Of a DNA stretch of 42,375 bases, positions 1-8,177 are shown piece by piece (within the stretch, counting starts at the first letter, position 1; the number at the start of each line of letters is the position of its first letter). The notes beneath the pieces are model-generated. The model was not told where the DNA came from and ran no database searches. It worked only from the letters and a program-made list of their open reading frames with translations. The translations under genes were made by a program, and so were the position numbers. This stretch comes from an uncultured Bdellovibrio sp. (GTDB lineage: Bacteria; Bdellovibrionota; Bdellovibrionia; Bdellovibrionales; Bdellovibrionaceae). Location: contig NZ_CAMLDV010000011.1 of the NCBI RefSeq assembly GCF_946478835.1, positions 1 through 42,375 of the forward strand. Reading direction: 5' to 3'.

Positions 1-77
1 GCAACTCATTTTCGTTTGGCAAAGCAAAGGGGCTGAGCAATCATTCTAGTTTTTATTGCTTCGGCAAGAGGAAAACT

Positions 78-1553
78 ATGACTGTTCAGATCCCTGTTCA
101 ACCGATCGAATGCCAGAACTTTGTCTCTGGAAAATTTAAAAAAGGCTCCGGTACAAAAACCGAAGTTATCAGCCCCTACACTGGAAAAAAAATTGGTGAA
201 TTTTGTAACTCCACGCCGGATGACGTGAACGCCGCGATTTCCGATGCAGTGACCGCGCAAAAAGAGTGGGCTGAAGTTCCGATGAAAGAGCGCACGAAAG
301 TGATGTTCAACTTCCGTCAAATCTTGATGCGCGACCTTGATGAAATCGCTCACCTGAAAAGTTCTGAATCTGGAAAAAGTTTCGCTGAAGGAAAGGCGGG
401 TCTTTTAAAAGGCATTGAAGTTCTGGAATTCGCGATCGCTCTTCAAAACATGGATCTCGGTGGAAAAAGCGAAGTGTCCCGCGGAGTTTCTTGTGAATAC
501 CGTCGCGAGCCTTTGGGTGTTGTTGCGAATATCACCCCGTTCAACTTTCCTGCAATGGTTCCGATGTGGACGATTCCTATCGCTCTGACTTTGGGAAATG
601 CTTATATCTGGAAGCCTTCTGAAAAAACGCCGCTGACTTCTTTAAAAATTGCAGCCGCTCTCAAAGAAGCCGGACTTCCTGACGGACTTTTCCAAGTTCT
701 GCAAGGTGGGAAAGAAACTGTCGAAGCGATTATCGACAATAAAAACGTCAAAGCTGTTGGTTTCGTTGGCTCAACAAAAGTTGCAAAAACAGTTTATGAA
801 CGTGGAACTCAATTGGGTAAACGTGTTCTTGCCCTTGGTGGCGCAAAAAATCACATCGTTCTTTTACCAGATGCGAATCCAGAACTTTCTGGCATCGGTA
901 TCAGCGATTCCTTCACGGGATGCGCAGGCCAACGCTGCATGGCGGCTGCTGTGTTGTTAGCTGTTGGTAACGTCGATAAGCACATCGAAAAAATCACAGA
1001 GCGCGCCCGCTCTTTGGTTTTAGGAAAAGACATGGGAGCGATTATCACAAAATCCCAAGTGGATTTCTTAAACACTGCGATTGCTAAAGCTGAACAAGAA
1101 GGTGCGAAAGTTCTGTTAGATGGTCGTAAAGCCAAAGCCCCTGCCGGAATGGAAGGCGGACACTGGATTGGTCCTACAATTCTAGACAACGTTTCCCCTA
1201 ACAGCGAAGTCGCAAAGGTGGAACTCTTTGGGCCGATTCTCAGCATCATCCGCTGTCAGGACATTTCTCAAGCAATGAAGATTGAAAACAGCATTGAGTA
1301 CGGCAATGCGTGCTCTGTTTTCACTTCCAGCGGAAACTTAGCAGAAAAAGTGGTGCGCATGGCTTCGACAGGAATGGTCGGCGTGAACGTCGGCGTTCCA
1401 GTTCCTCGTGAACCGTTCTCTTTTGGCGGCGTGAATGCTTCCAAATTCGGTCATGGAGATATCACAGGCCATCACTCCTTGGATTTTTGGTCGAACGTAA
1501 AAAAAGTCACAGTGAAATGGGAAAAACAAGACGACAACAACTGGATGTCGTAA
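78..1553 (+). CDS. mmsA: CoA-acylating methylmalonate/malonate-semialdehyde dehydrogenase
   Basis: The 491-residue protein has the normal length for the CoA-dependent MMSDH branch of aldehyde dehydrogenases. These oxidise malonate semialdehyde or methylmalonate semialdehyde with NAD and CoA to acetyl-CoA or propionyl-CoA plus CO2. Visible hallmarks are TPFNFPAMVPMW near residue 153, the MMSDH-type GGAKNH near 254 (other aldehyde dehydrogenases have ELGGK), and catalytic Cys287 in GCAGQRC, whose preceding Arg is a known carboxylate-binding residue of the family. The ATG follows AAGAGGAAAA. It is the first gene of a run in which the next ORF starts 11 bp after its stop. Placed beside URC1 and URC4 homologues, its likely substrate is malonate semialdehyde or a related three-carbon product from pyrimidine breakdown, not valine; that is inference. 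The family call is sure, the substrate is not. Confidence 0.92.
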   Translation: MTVQIPVQPIECQNFVSGKFKKGSGTKTEVISPYTGKKIGEFCNSTPDDVNAAISDAVTAQKEWAEVPMKERTKVMFNFRQILMRDLDEIAHLKSSESGKSFAEGKAGLLKGIEVLEFAIALQNMDLGGKSEVSRGVSCEYRREPLGVVANITPFNFPAMVPMWTIPIALTLGNAYIWKPSEKTPLTSLKIAAALKEAGLPDGLFQVLQGGKETVEAIIDNKNVKAVGFVGSTKVAKTVYERGTQLGKRVLALGGAKNHIVLLPDANPELSGIGISDSFTGCAGQRCMAAAVLLAVGNVDKHIEKITERARSLVLGKDMGAIITKSQVDFLNTAIAKAEQEGAKVLLDGRKAKAPAGMEGGHWIGPTILDNVSPNSEVAKVELFGPILSIIRCQDISQAMKIENSIEYGNACSVFTSSGNLAEKVVRMASTGMVGVNVGVPVPREPFSFGGVNASKFGHGDITGHHSLDFWSNVKKVTVKWEKQDDNNWMS

Positions 1554-1564
1554 CAGAGGTTCTT

Positions 1565-2812
1565 ATGAAAAGATCATCGCATGTTATTTTAACGTCACAT
1601 TCAAGTCAGGTTTTCAAAGACAGCTTACCGATCAACTGGGGCGCAAAAGACCCTGCTGTGCGTGGCCCTGTCATTGCTTCTTTGACCGACACGAAAAAAA
1701 GAAATGCCATCGGCACACATAGCGGAAGTTATACCGTGTATCGCGCACTTTCGATCGCTCAAGGAAAATACTCAACACTTCACAAACCGGATCTTCACAA
1801 CACCGAAAGCCCTGTGAAAATCGGCCCTTTTGCTTCTTGGTTTGATCCGCAAAAAATGGTTTCCATTGATCCTTGGGGTTTTGACGTTCCTATTCATTTT
1901 AAAAAATACTTTGATGAAGGTTACGATGTTCGTCCGACAGTGGCCGTCACTCAGGCGCATCTACAAATTCCTGAAATCTATGAAGCCATTGATAAAGGCC
2001 GTCTAAAAATCGACGGGAAAATTATCAACGAACACAAAGATATCAAAATCACAAAAGTCGCTTTTGAACCTGTGTGGTATTTGCCGGGCATAGCTCAACG
2101 CTTGGGTGTTGACGAAGGTGAATTAAGAAAAATTCTTTTCCAAGAAACCGGCGGCATGTTCCCAGAACTTGTGACAAGACCGGATTTGAAAGTCATGCTG
2201 CCGCCCATCGGCAATACGACAGTTTATATTTTCGGAAACCCGCAAGATCTTGCAAATCCAAATGTGGAACTCACGTGCCGTGTGCATGATGAGTGCAACG
2301 GCTCTGACGTGTTCGGTTCTGATATCTGCACATGCCGTCCGTATTTGATTTACGGAATTGAAGATGCAGCAAGAACCGCGCAACGCGGTGGCGTAGGTAT
2401 TATCGCTTACTACCGTAAAGAAGGTCGCGCTTTGGGCGAAGTGACGAAGTTCCTCGTTTACAACGCTCGTAAACGTCAAGCTGGTGGTGATTCTGCAGCA
2501 ACTTACTTCCACCGCACAGAATGTGTCGCGGGTGTCGAAGATGCGCGCTTCCAAGAGTTGATGCCGGACATCTTGCACTTCTTTGGAATCACAAAAATTC
2601 ACAATCTGCACTCCATGAGCAATATGAAATACGATGCAATCATTAAAAGCGGCATTGAGGTCGTGAATCGCATCTCCATTCCTGAAAACTTGATCCCTGC
2701 TGACGCGAAAGTGGAAATCGAAGCAAAGAAAGCCAAAGGCTATTTCAACGCCGGTGACGCAAAATCAGGAGAAGAACTTAAAAACGTCAAAGGAAGACCG
2801 ATCGATGAATAA
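1565..2812 (+). CDS. URC1-like GTP cyclohydrolase II homologue (uracil catabolism)
   Basis: A 415-residue protein with an N-terminal GTP_CH_N-type half (about residues 1-200) and a C-terminal GTP cyclohydrolase II core. The core keeps the three zinc cysteines in the pattern ECNGSDVFGSDICTC and the loop YYRKEGRALGE. Ordinary RibA has EGRNIG or EGRGIG here, and NNPKK further on, where this protein has HSMSNMKYDA. No RibB domain is present, and the long N-terminal half is not found in RibA. These differences match the URC1 branch, which is required for uracil breakdown in yeasts such as Lachancea kluyveri and is thought to open a uracil nucleotide ring. The start is ATG 1565 after AGAGGTTCTT; a longer reading would run back into mmsA. 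The 3' end overlaps the next gene by 8 nt, so translation is probably coupled. The alternative, riboflavin synthesis, is unlikely in this context. Confidence 0.85.
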   Translation: MKRSSHVILTSHSSQVFKDSLPINWGAKDPAVRGPVIASLTDTKKRNAIGTHSGSYTVYRALSIAQGKYSTLHKPDLHNTESPVKIGPFASWFDPQKMVSIDPWGFDVPIHFKKYFDEGYDVRPTVAVTQAHLQIPEIYEAIDKGRLKIDGKIINEHKDIKITKVAFEPVWYLPGIAQRLGVDEGELRKILFQETGGMFPELVTRPDLKVMLPPIGNTTVYIFGNPQDLANPNVELTCRVHDECNGSDVFGSDICTCRPYLIYGIEDAARTAQRGGVGIIAYYRKEGRALGEVTKFLVYNARKRQAGGDSAATYFHRTECVAGVEDARFQELMPDILHFFGITKIHNLHSMSNMKYDAIIKSGIEVVNRISIPENLIPADAKVEIEAKKAKGYFNAGDAKSGEELKNVKGRPIDE

Positions 2813-4019
2813 TCACACTTATACTGAAAAAGATTTGGACTTTTTGCTGTCTCCTTTGGCGATCCGCCAAAGTGCCGAGAAAATTTTAGAACTGACACAA
2901 GCAGGACAAACGCATTTTCAATACCATCCTGAAAAATTCAATCACGTTGTCGACTACGTGGTCGAAGTGATTCAAGCCAATTATCCAAGTCTGGAAATCC
3001 CTTTTCACTCACGCTGGGGACACTTCCGTGTCGGCGGTATTGATCGCGTAAAAACGTTGGAAGAAAAAATGGCGGGCTTTGATCCCATGGAAAAAGCGCG
3101 CACGAAGTTTGATTTAGTTATCACGTCTGTTCTTTTAGATGCAGGTGCCGGAGCCACGTGGTCTTACCGCGAAGGTTCTTCAGGAAAAACTTTTAACAGA
3201 TCTGAAGGTTTAGGCGTCGCAAGTTTCTATCTTTTTATGGAAGGAAAGCTTTCTAGCGACAAAGCTCATCCATTCCGTGCTACAGGCGAAGGCTTGCAAC
3301 ATCTTTCCCAAGAAACTTTAGAAAAAGCTTTCCAAGTTTCGAAGGAAAATCCATTGGTGGGTGTCGAAGGTCGTTTGTCTTTGCTGCACAATCTTGGAAA
3401 AGTTGTGAGTTCTAAAAAAGATCTTTTCCCTGGCGCTCGTCCGGGTGGTTTGGTGGATTATCTTCACAATCGCTACGGAAAGAAAATCACGGGACCGCAA
3501 GTTTTGCGTGCGGTGCTTGATGGCCTTGGAGAAATCTGGCCGGGCCGCGTGAAAGTCGGTGGTGTGAATCTTGGCGATATCTGGTCTTACTCCAAAGTTC
3601 CAGGCGGTTTAGCGGCATTCCATAAGCTTTCCCAATGGATGAGTTACTCTTTGATGGAGCCTCTCATGGAAGCAGGCTTTGAGCTTGTCGAAGTTGAAAA
3701 GCTCACGGGCCTAGCTGAATATCGCAATGGTGGACTTCTTTTGGATTTGGGACTCATCACTTTGAAGGACCAAGCTCTGTTAGAAAAATCTCACCGTCCT
3801 GATTCCGAATTGATTATCGAGTGGCGCGGCCTCACGGTTTCGCTTTTAGATCGTATCGGCGAAAAGGTTCGCCATAAACTAAACAAATCAGATTCAGAAT
3901 TCCCTCTTGCCAAAGTTCTTGAAGGTGGCACGTGGTGGGCTGGTCGCAAAGCTGCCAAAGCCTTGCGCGCGGATAGCTCCCCGCCATTAAAAATCGAGAG
4001 CGATGGAACCGTTTTTTAA
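2805..4019 (+). CDS. URC4-like DUF1688 protein (uracil catabolism)
   Basis: A 404-residue protein with no signal peptide or membrane segment. I recognise it as the DUF1688/URC4 family from features such as SRWGHFRVGGIDR near residue 66, TSVLLDAGAGATWSYREGSSG near 108 and an RSEGLGVAS stretch. URC4 is required for uracil use as nitrogen source in the URC pathway; its chemistry is not settled in what I know. The start is ATG 2805, inside the end of the URC1-like gene, with AAAGGAAG about 10 nt upstream. A start further upstream is in frame but lacks such a site. The overlap with URC1 on one side and the 10-nt gap to the upp-like gene on the other argue strongly for one operon and a shared pathway. 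Confidence 0.87.
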   Translation: MNNHTYTEKDLDFLLSPLAIRQSAEKILELTQAGQTHFQYHPEKFNHVVDYVVEVIQANYPSLEIPFHSRWGHFRVGGIDRVKTLEEKMAGFDPMEKARTKFDLVITSVLLDAGAGATWSYREGSSGKTFNRSEGLGVASFYLFMEGKLSSDKAHPFRATGEGLQHLSQETLEKAFQVSKENPLVGVEGRLSLLHNLGKVVSSKKDLFPGARPGGLVDYLHNRYGKKITGPQVLRAVLDGLGEIWPGRVKVGGVNLGDIWSYSKVPGGLAAFHKLSQWMSYSLMEPLMEAGFELVEVEKLTGLAEYRNGGLLLDLGLITLKDQALLEKSHRPDSELIIEWRGLTVSLLDRIGEKVRHKLNKSDSEFPLAKVLEGGTWWAGRKAAKALRADSSPPLKIESDGTVF

Positions 4020-4029
4020 GGAGTCTCCC

Positions 4030-4659
4030 GTGAATAAAGTAAAAGTTATTGATCACCCGCTTTTAAGACATAAACTTGGTTACCTTCGCGATAAGGACAC
4101 CTACTCTCACGAATTTCGCGAAATCGTGAAGGAAGTCTCAAAAATCCTCGTTTACGAGGCCATGCGCGACTGGAAGCACCTGGAAACCGTGGCTATTGAG
4201 ACCCCGATCGCTAAAACGGTCGCTGAGCGCATTGTAAAACCGCCTGTGGTGGTCTCTATCATGCGCGCCGGGAACGGAATGCTAGATGCCGTCTTATCCA
4301 TGATTCCAAGGGCCAGCACCGGTTTTATTGGCATTTACCGCGATAAATTCATTCACAATACGGTGGAGTATTACTTTAAAATGCCTCAGGACGTGCAGAA
4401 TAAAGAAATTATACTCTGTGATCCTTTGATTGCCACTGCCGACACTATTGTGGCAGCTATAGACAGATTAAAAAACTACGGAGTAGGTTCCATTAAGGTG
4501 TTGAGCATCTTAGCGAGCCAAACAGGTCTTGAGCGCATCCTGCACTTCCATCCCGATGTCGAGATCTACACAGTGAACGTTGAGACTGAAATCAACGAAC
4601 TGGGTTACCTCGTTCCGGGCCTTGGCGATGCCGGGGACCGTTTGTTTCAAACAAAGTAG
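4030..4659 (+). CDS. upp: Uracil phosphoribosyltransferase, variant PRPP loop
   Basis: A 209-residue protein that converts uracil plus PRPP to UMP. The C-terminal uracil-binding block GYLVPGLGDAGDRLFQTK is nearly canonical, and SIMRAGNGMLDAVLSMIPRA fits the family region LRAGLGM. The PRPP-binding loop reads DPLIATADT (residues 131-139), where most Upp proteins have DPMLATGGS/T, so two normally fixed glycines are Ala and Asp. The chosen start is GTG 4030 with AAGGAG six bases before it; the ORF could begin upstream, but that would overlap URC4 without a binding site. In this operon it would feed uracil as UMP to the URC1/URC4 steps. The altered loop may change PRPP binding or mark a subfamily dedicated to the pathway. 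Confidence 0.87.
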   Translation: MNKVKVIDHPLLRHKLGYLRDKDTYSHEFREIVKEVSKILVYEAMRDWKHLETVAIETPIAKTVAERIVKPPVVVSIMRAGNGMLDAVLSMIPRASTGFIGIYRDKFIHNTVEYYFKMPQDVQNKEIILCDPLIATADTIVAAIDRLKNYGVGSIKVLSILASQTGLERILHFHPDVEIYTVNVETEINELGYLVPGLGDAGDRLFQTK

Positions 4660-4668
4660 GATCAAAGC

Positions 4669-5277
4669 ATGAGCGTGTACATTATCGGTGTAGCAGGTGG
4701 TAGCGGGTCAGGCAAAACACATTTCGCAAAACAATTGCAAGAGCAATTGGGCGACGACAATTGCATGATCCTTTACCAAGACAACTACTACATCGATCAA
4801 TCACACCGCTTTGAAGGCTGCGGCTCCGTCAACTTTGACCACCCTGACAGTCTGGATTTTTCTCTTCTTGCGGCGGGCTTAAGAAAACTCAAAAAAGGTC
4901 ACGACATCGAAATTCCAATTTATGATTTCGTGACTCACACCCGCCGTCCTGAAACGATCAAAAGCTCTCCGAAAAAAATCGTATTAGTCGATGGTATTTT
5001 GATTCTTCATTCTAACGAAGTGCGCGCGGAACTTGATGAGGCGGTCTTCTTTGACACTCCTGAAGAACTTCGCTACCAAAGACGTCTTCACCGCGACGTG
5101 AATGAGCGCGGCCGCACTCCTGAAGGCGTTCAGAGACAGTTCGAGCTGCACGTCCGACCTATGCACAATCAGTTCGTCGAACCTTCAAAAAATTTCGCTG
5201 AAACTGTGATCAAAGATTTGGGTGAATACAGCGAAGCTTTGAAGTTCTTTTGCCAAAAGCTTTCCGCACTGAACTGA
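4669..5277 (+). CDS. udk: Uridine kinase
   Basis: A 202-residue P-loop kinase of the uridine kinase/phosphoribulokinase family. The Walker A motif GVAGGSGSGKT is at residues 7-17, YQDNYY follows near 37, the substrate region NFDHPDSLDF is near 55, and the lid RRLHRDVNERGRT is near 139. It phosphorylates uridine, and usually cytidine, to the monophosphate. ATG 4669 follows an AGGA eight bases upstream and lies 9 nt after upp, so it is the fifth gene of the operon. With Upp it lets both the free base and the nucleoside enter the UMP pool, as expected for a pathway that degrades nucleotides. No terminator with a T-run follows; a long stem at 5287-5344 may serve as the 3' end. Confidence 0.9.
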   Translation: MSVYIIGVAGGSGSGKTHFAKQLQEQLGDDNCMILYQDNYYIDQSHRFEGCGSVNFDHPDSLDFSLLAAGLRKLKKGHDIEIPIYDFVTHTRRPETIKSSPKKIVLVDGILILHSNEVRAELDEAVFFDTPEELRYQRRLHRDVNERGRTPEGVQRQFELHVRPMHNQFVEPSKNFAETVIKDLGEYSEALKFFCQKLSALN

Positions 5278-5286
5278 TCCTTGCCC

Positions 5287-5344
5287 GTGTGCAATGAACA
5301 AAAAGAAATGATTTCAACGCTCGCATTTTCTTCCCATTGCGCAC
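5287..5344 (+). other. Long stem-loop after the pyrimidine operon
   Basis: GTGTGCAATG at 5287-5296 pairs with CATTGCGCAC at 5335-5344, ten pairs with one G-T wobble. GAAATG and CATTTTC inside the loop can extend the pairing. No T-run follows. It could stabilise the operon mRNA end or belong to the leader of the next gene. Confidence 0.4.
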
Positions 5345-5393
5345 TGTCTTCTGATACAAGCCTTCACATCAACAAACCATAAGGGAGTTTTAA

Positions 5394-6209
5394 ATGAAAT
5401 CATTGCTTAAAAAGGCAACGCCTTTCGTGTTCGTGTTTTCTTCACTCGCTGTTGCCGCTACTCTTATCACTAAAGAAGAAGTGAATAAAAAAGTCGCTGC
5501 AATTGTGGCTCCGTTCAATAACGAAACAACAACAATGGACATCAGCTTCACTGACTTGAATGTCGATGCTGTTCGCGCTTTGGATTTTGGTATTGCTGCG
5601 ACTGTGACTAAAAAAGGACCTGAGAACGAACTGGCTTTGAAACTTCAAAATGCAAGCTACCACTACGGTGATGGTTCTGCGCCAACGGCAACGGCAGACT
5701 TGTCATTGCAATTAGATCTTCAAAAAGCTTTTGGCCAAGAGACAATCAACCAATTCGGTACAGACCTGGATCAGTTGGCAAAAGATCTTGCTTCTGAATA
5801 CACAAAAAAATACGGCGAAGCGGCTATCCTAGATATCGCGATGGAAGATTTGCAAAAAGATGCTCAAGGAAACGTACAGTCTGCAAGATTGCGCATCAAC
5901 GCGACAATCGATATGACGAAACTTCCTGCAAACTTGAAACTTGAAGACGTTGAACTTAAATCTGTTCAAGCTGTTTTATCGGCAAGCACGGGTGGTGTGA
6001 ACGGCAAAATCCAAGCTGTGATCAATCCTGCTTACAAAGGTTTTGATGCCAATCAACCAGGACTTAAGGAGATCATCGAAAAACTTCTTAGCGACGACAA
6101 AGAAACTTACGACAGCATTTCTCAAATCACAACGATGCTAGATCACGTGGCGACTTGGTTGGTGAACCAAAAACCAGAACAACCACCACAGCCTCAACCA
6201 CAGCCGTAA
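5394..6209 (+). CDS. Secreted hypothetical protein, proline/glutamine-rich tail
   Basis: A 271-residue protein with a typical signal peptide (MKSLLKKA followed by a hydrophobic core and SLAVAA) likely cleaved near residue 22. The mature part is mixed and soluble, with repeated amphipathic segments such as LADLSLQLDLQKAFG and DLDQLAKDLASEYTKKYGE. It ends in a short Pro/Gln repeat (PEQPPQPQPQP). I do not recognise a characterised family. ATG 5394 follows AAGGGAG at the usual distance. It stands alone, 116 bp after udk and closed by a strong terminator, so it is probably its own transcription unit. A periplasmic location is the best inference. Confidence 0.75.
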   Translation: MKSLLKKATPFVFVFSSLAVAATLITKEEVNKKVAAIVAPFNNETTTMDISFTDLNVDAVRALDFGIAATVTKKGPENELALKLQNASYHYGDGSAPTATADLSLQLDLQKAFGQETINQFGTDLDQLAKDLASEYTKKYGEAAILDIAMEDLQKDAQGNVQSARLRINATIDMTKLPANLKLEDVELKSVQAVLSASTGGVNGKIQAVINPAYKGFDANQPGLKEIIEKLLSDDKETYDSISQITTMLDHVATWLVNQKPEQPPQPQPQP

Positions 6210-6232
6210 AAAAACTCTTAAAATAGAGAACC

Positions 6233-6269
6233 AAAAAAGCCTCGGCTCTTCGTGATCTGGGGCTTTTTT
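6233..6269 (+). terminator. Rho-independent terminator
   Basis: AAAAAAGCC at 6233-6241 pairs with GGCTTTTTT at 6261-6269. It sits 23 bp after the stop of the secreted protein gene, and the right arm supplies the T-run. Confidence 0.85.
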
Positions 6270-6398
6270 ATTGTCAAAAAGATCTTCACAAAATCAATCT
6301 TATCAGAATCAATCATGGCCAGTCTCAGCCTGGCATTCGTATATTTCAAATCAGCTTTCCTCTTTTCAAGCGTCCAAAGCTTTCTATAATTAGATCCT

Positions 6399-7322
6399 AT
6401 GCAATACTTACGACACCTCGTCGCTTTACATACACTCCTCCTCGTCTTGACTTCATCGGCACTCGCAGACTGGACTTCGAGAAATAGGTTGGAACTTGGA
6501 ATGACAGACAACGCTCTTTTGACAAACACCCATAAAGAAAGTGACTTCTTTCTTTCATTGGGAACAAGAAACTCTCTTAAGACCGACGATAACGTCTTTG
6601 GCTTGCGCTTAGGTTATAAAGACTACAGCAAAGAAAACTCCAACGACGTTTTATCATGGGGTCTTTCAGACCGTTTAAAATGCTGGTCTGATAAAACATG
6701 TCAGGTCGAATTAAGAGGCCAAGAATACGTCTATGGCGAACCGATGACCACGGATAATTCTTTTAGTAATTATGGTGCCGCTTTTTCCGTAGAAAAAAAT
6801 TACGCTTTCTCAGCGAGAACCACTTTAGATCTCACTACGGCCTATGAAGCTCGCGATTATTATTCTTTAAATCGCTTAGATCACATTTTAAGTGAAAATG
6901 CGGTTTATGGTTATGAGCTGAACCCGGCGACGTACCTTGAAGCCACTGGTGAAATAGGTCTTAATCTTTCTTCGGAAAGTGCCTTTAGTTCTTATTACAT
7001 TTTGGCGTCGGGGCTTATCGAATATCAGCTGACATCACAATGGGATCTCACGGGCGAACTCGGTTTCAAACAAACAAATTTTCTTTCAAGGGACTTGACG
7101 ACAGAGACACAGATCACGCGCAAGAATGGCCAAGTCGTCAGCAAAGTCGACACGGCGAAGGAGAGATATTCAACCGTATTTTTGACCGTCGAGGCCAACC
7201 GGACTCTGTCTTCTGATATGTCTGCGGGATTCTCATTGCAGAATTATTCGCAAAAATCCCGCAGTGGTTACCAGGATTATAACGAAACGGTTCTTTTAGG
7301 AAAGTTTCTCGTCAACTACTAA
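6399..7322 (+). CDS. Probable outer-membrane beta-barrel protein
   Basis: A 307-residue protein with a signal peptide ending ALA before Asp24. The mature part is made of alternating short strands with many aromatic and polar residues (DNVFGLRLGYKDYS, YSTVFLTVEANRTL, SAGFSLQNYSQKS). It ends in GKFLVNY, with the C-terminal aromatic typical of proteins inserted by the BAM complex. I do not recognise a named family; it resembles autotransporter-free barrels of the OmpL/YaiO kind only in general form. No strong ribosome-binding site precedes ATG 6399. The next gene starts 14 bp after its stop with a good AAAGGAG, so the two are probably co-transcribed. Confidence 0.7.
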   Translation: MQYLRHLVALHTLLLVLTSSALADWTSRNRLELGMTDNALLTNTHKESDFFLSLGTRNSLKTDDNVFGLRLGYKDYSKENSNDVLSWGLSDRLKCWSDKTCQVELRGQEYVYGEPMTTDNSFSNYGAAFSVEKNYAFSARTTLDLTTAYEARDYYSLNRLDHILSENAVYGYELNPATYLEATGEIGLNLSSESAFSSYYILASGLIEYQLTSQWDLTGELGFKQTNFLSRDLTTETQITRKNGQVVSKVDTAKERYSTVFLTVEANRTLSSDMSAGFSLQNYSQKSRSGYQDYNETVLLGKFLVNY

Positions 7323-7336
7323 CAAAGGAGTGTTGT

Positions 7337-7837
7337 ATGAACAAAAAACTTCTCGTGCTTCTCTTGGCAGGCGCCTTCATCAACCCACTGGCCGCTTATG
7401 CCGAAGACGAAGCCACAAGTACGGAACCCGCAGCCACCCAGGAAGCTTCGACTTCTGACAATCTGGCGAAGCTGAAGGAAAAATACGGCTTCACGGACGA
7501 ACAAATCAAAGCGATGCAAGATTCTAAAATTTCTGAGTCGCAGTACAGTATGGTCGGTGCTCTTGCAAAAGAGTCCGGCAAATCTGTTGATGAAATTCTA
7601 AAAATGCGCACAGAACAAAAGATGGGCTGGGGAAAAATAGCCAAAGAATTGGGTGTTGATCCTAAAGTTCTCGGACAATCCGTATCTTCGATGCATAGAC
7701 AAGATGACACTGAAATGAAAAAAGAAAGAAAAGAAGCGCGCGAAGCCCGTAAAGAGGAGCGAAAGCAAAAACGAGAGGAAAAAAAAGAGGCTCGTAAGGA
7801 AGAACGCGCTCAAAAAAAAGATAAAAAAGTTCAGTAA
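7337..7837 (+). CDS. Exported protein with charged single-helix tail
   Basis: A 166-residue protein with a signal peptide cleaved near AYA/EDEA (about residue 22). A Thr/Ala/Glu linker follows, then a helical region with KEKYGFTDEQIKAM and GWGKIAKELGVDP. The last 40 residues are almost only Lys, Arg, Glu and Ala in an alternating pattern (KERKEAREARKEERK), which predicts a long solvent-exposed single alpha-helix or coiled coil. GWGKIAKELG is a recurring motif of small uncharacterised exported proteins. ATG 7337 has AAAGGAG seven bases upstream. It follows a beta-barrel gene, which suggests an envelope role. Function unknown. Confidence 0.75.
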   Translation: MNKKLLVLLLAGAFINPLAAYAEDEATSTEPAATQEASTSDNLAKLKEKYGFTDEQIKAMQDSKISESQYSMVGALAKESGKSVDEILKMRTEQKMGWGKIAKELGVDPKVLGQSVSSMHRQDDTEMKKERKEAREARKEERKQKREEKKEARKEERAQKKDKKVQ

Positions 7838-7842
7838 TAACT

Positions 7843-7869
7843 AAAAGGCCCTTAGAGAGGGGCCTTTTT
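7843..7869. terminator. Bidirectional terminator between convergent genes
   Basis: AAAAGGCCCT at 7843-7852 pairs with GGGGCCTTTT at 7859-7868, with T-runs usable on both strands. It serves the exported charged protein (+) and the small secreted protein (-). Confidence 0.85.
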
Positions 7870-7872
7870 CAT

Positions 7873-8175
7873 TTAAAGAATCACGTCAATGATCTGATTT
7901 TTTTCGTTCACTTTAATACGAACGGTGGTTCTGTGTTCTTGACTATCAACCAACGCTTGAATTTTGGCTTCTGGAAAACTCATTAAGTTTTTAATAATCA
8001 AAAGCTGCTGCATGCCCATGATTTTCACCATTGCTTCGTTTTCCATCGCTTCAACGTGCTCAACAATACCTGTTACTAGAACTTGTGAAGCCGCCGCAAT
8101 CGGAGCTGCATTTGCATGCTGAGTCCAGGCTGTGAAAGAAAAAGACAATGCCAGAGTTAAAATAAATTTTGTCAT
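7873..8175 (-). CDS. Small secreted protein of unknown function
   Basis: A 100-residue protein with a signal peptide (MTKFILTLALSFSF, cleavage near ANAAP). The mature part of about 75 residues reads like a small beta-rich domain (VLVTGIVEHVEA, TTVRIKVNEKNQIIDVIL) with a helix between. I do not recognise the family. The start ATG 8175 follows GGAAGG and lies 2 nt after the stop of the large L,D-transpeptidase gene, so the two are translated from one message. That linkage hints at a periplasmic accessory role in cell-wall work, which is inference only. Confidence 0.75.
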   Translation of the reverse strand: MTKFILTLALSFSFTAWTQHANAAPIAAASQVLVTGIVEHVEAMENEAMVKIMGMQQLLIIKNLMSFPEAKIQALVDSQEHRTTVRIKVNEKNQIIDVIL

Positions 8176-8177
8176 AA

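Noticed and set aside
851..1249. A 132-residue open frame on the minus strand inside mmsA
   Set aside because: Antisense shadow of a well-conserved enzyme, with no family pattern.
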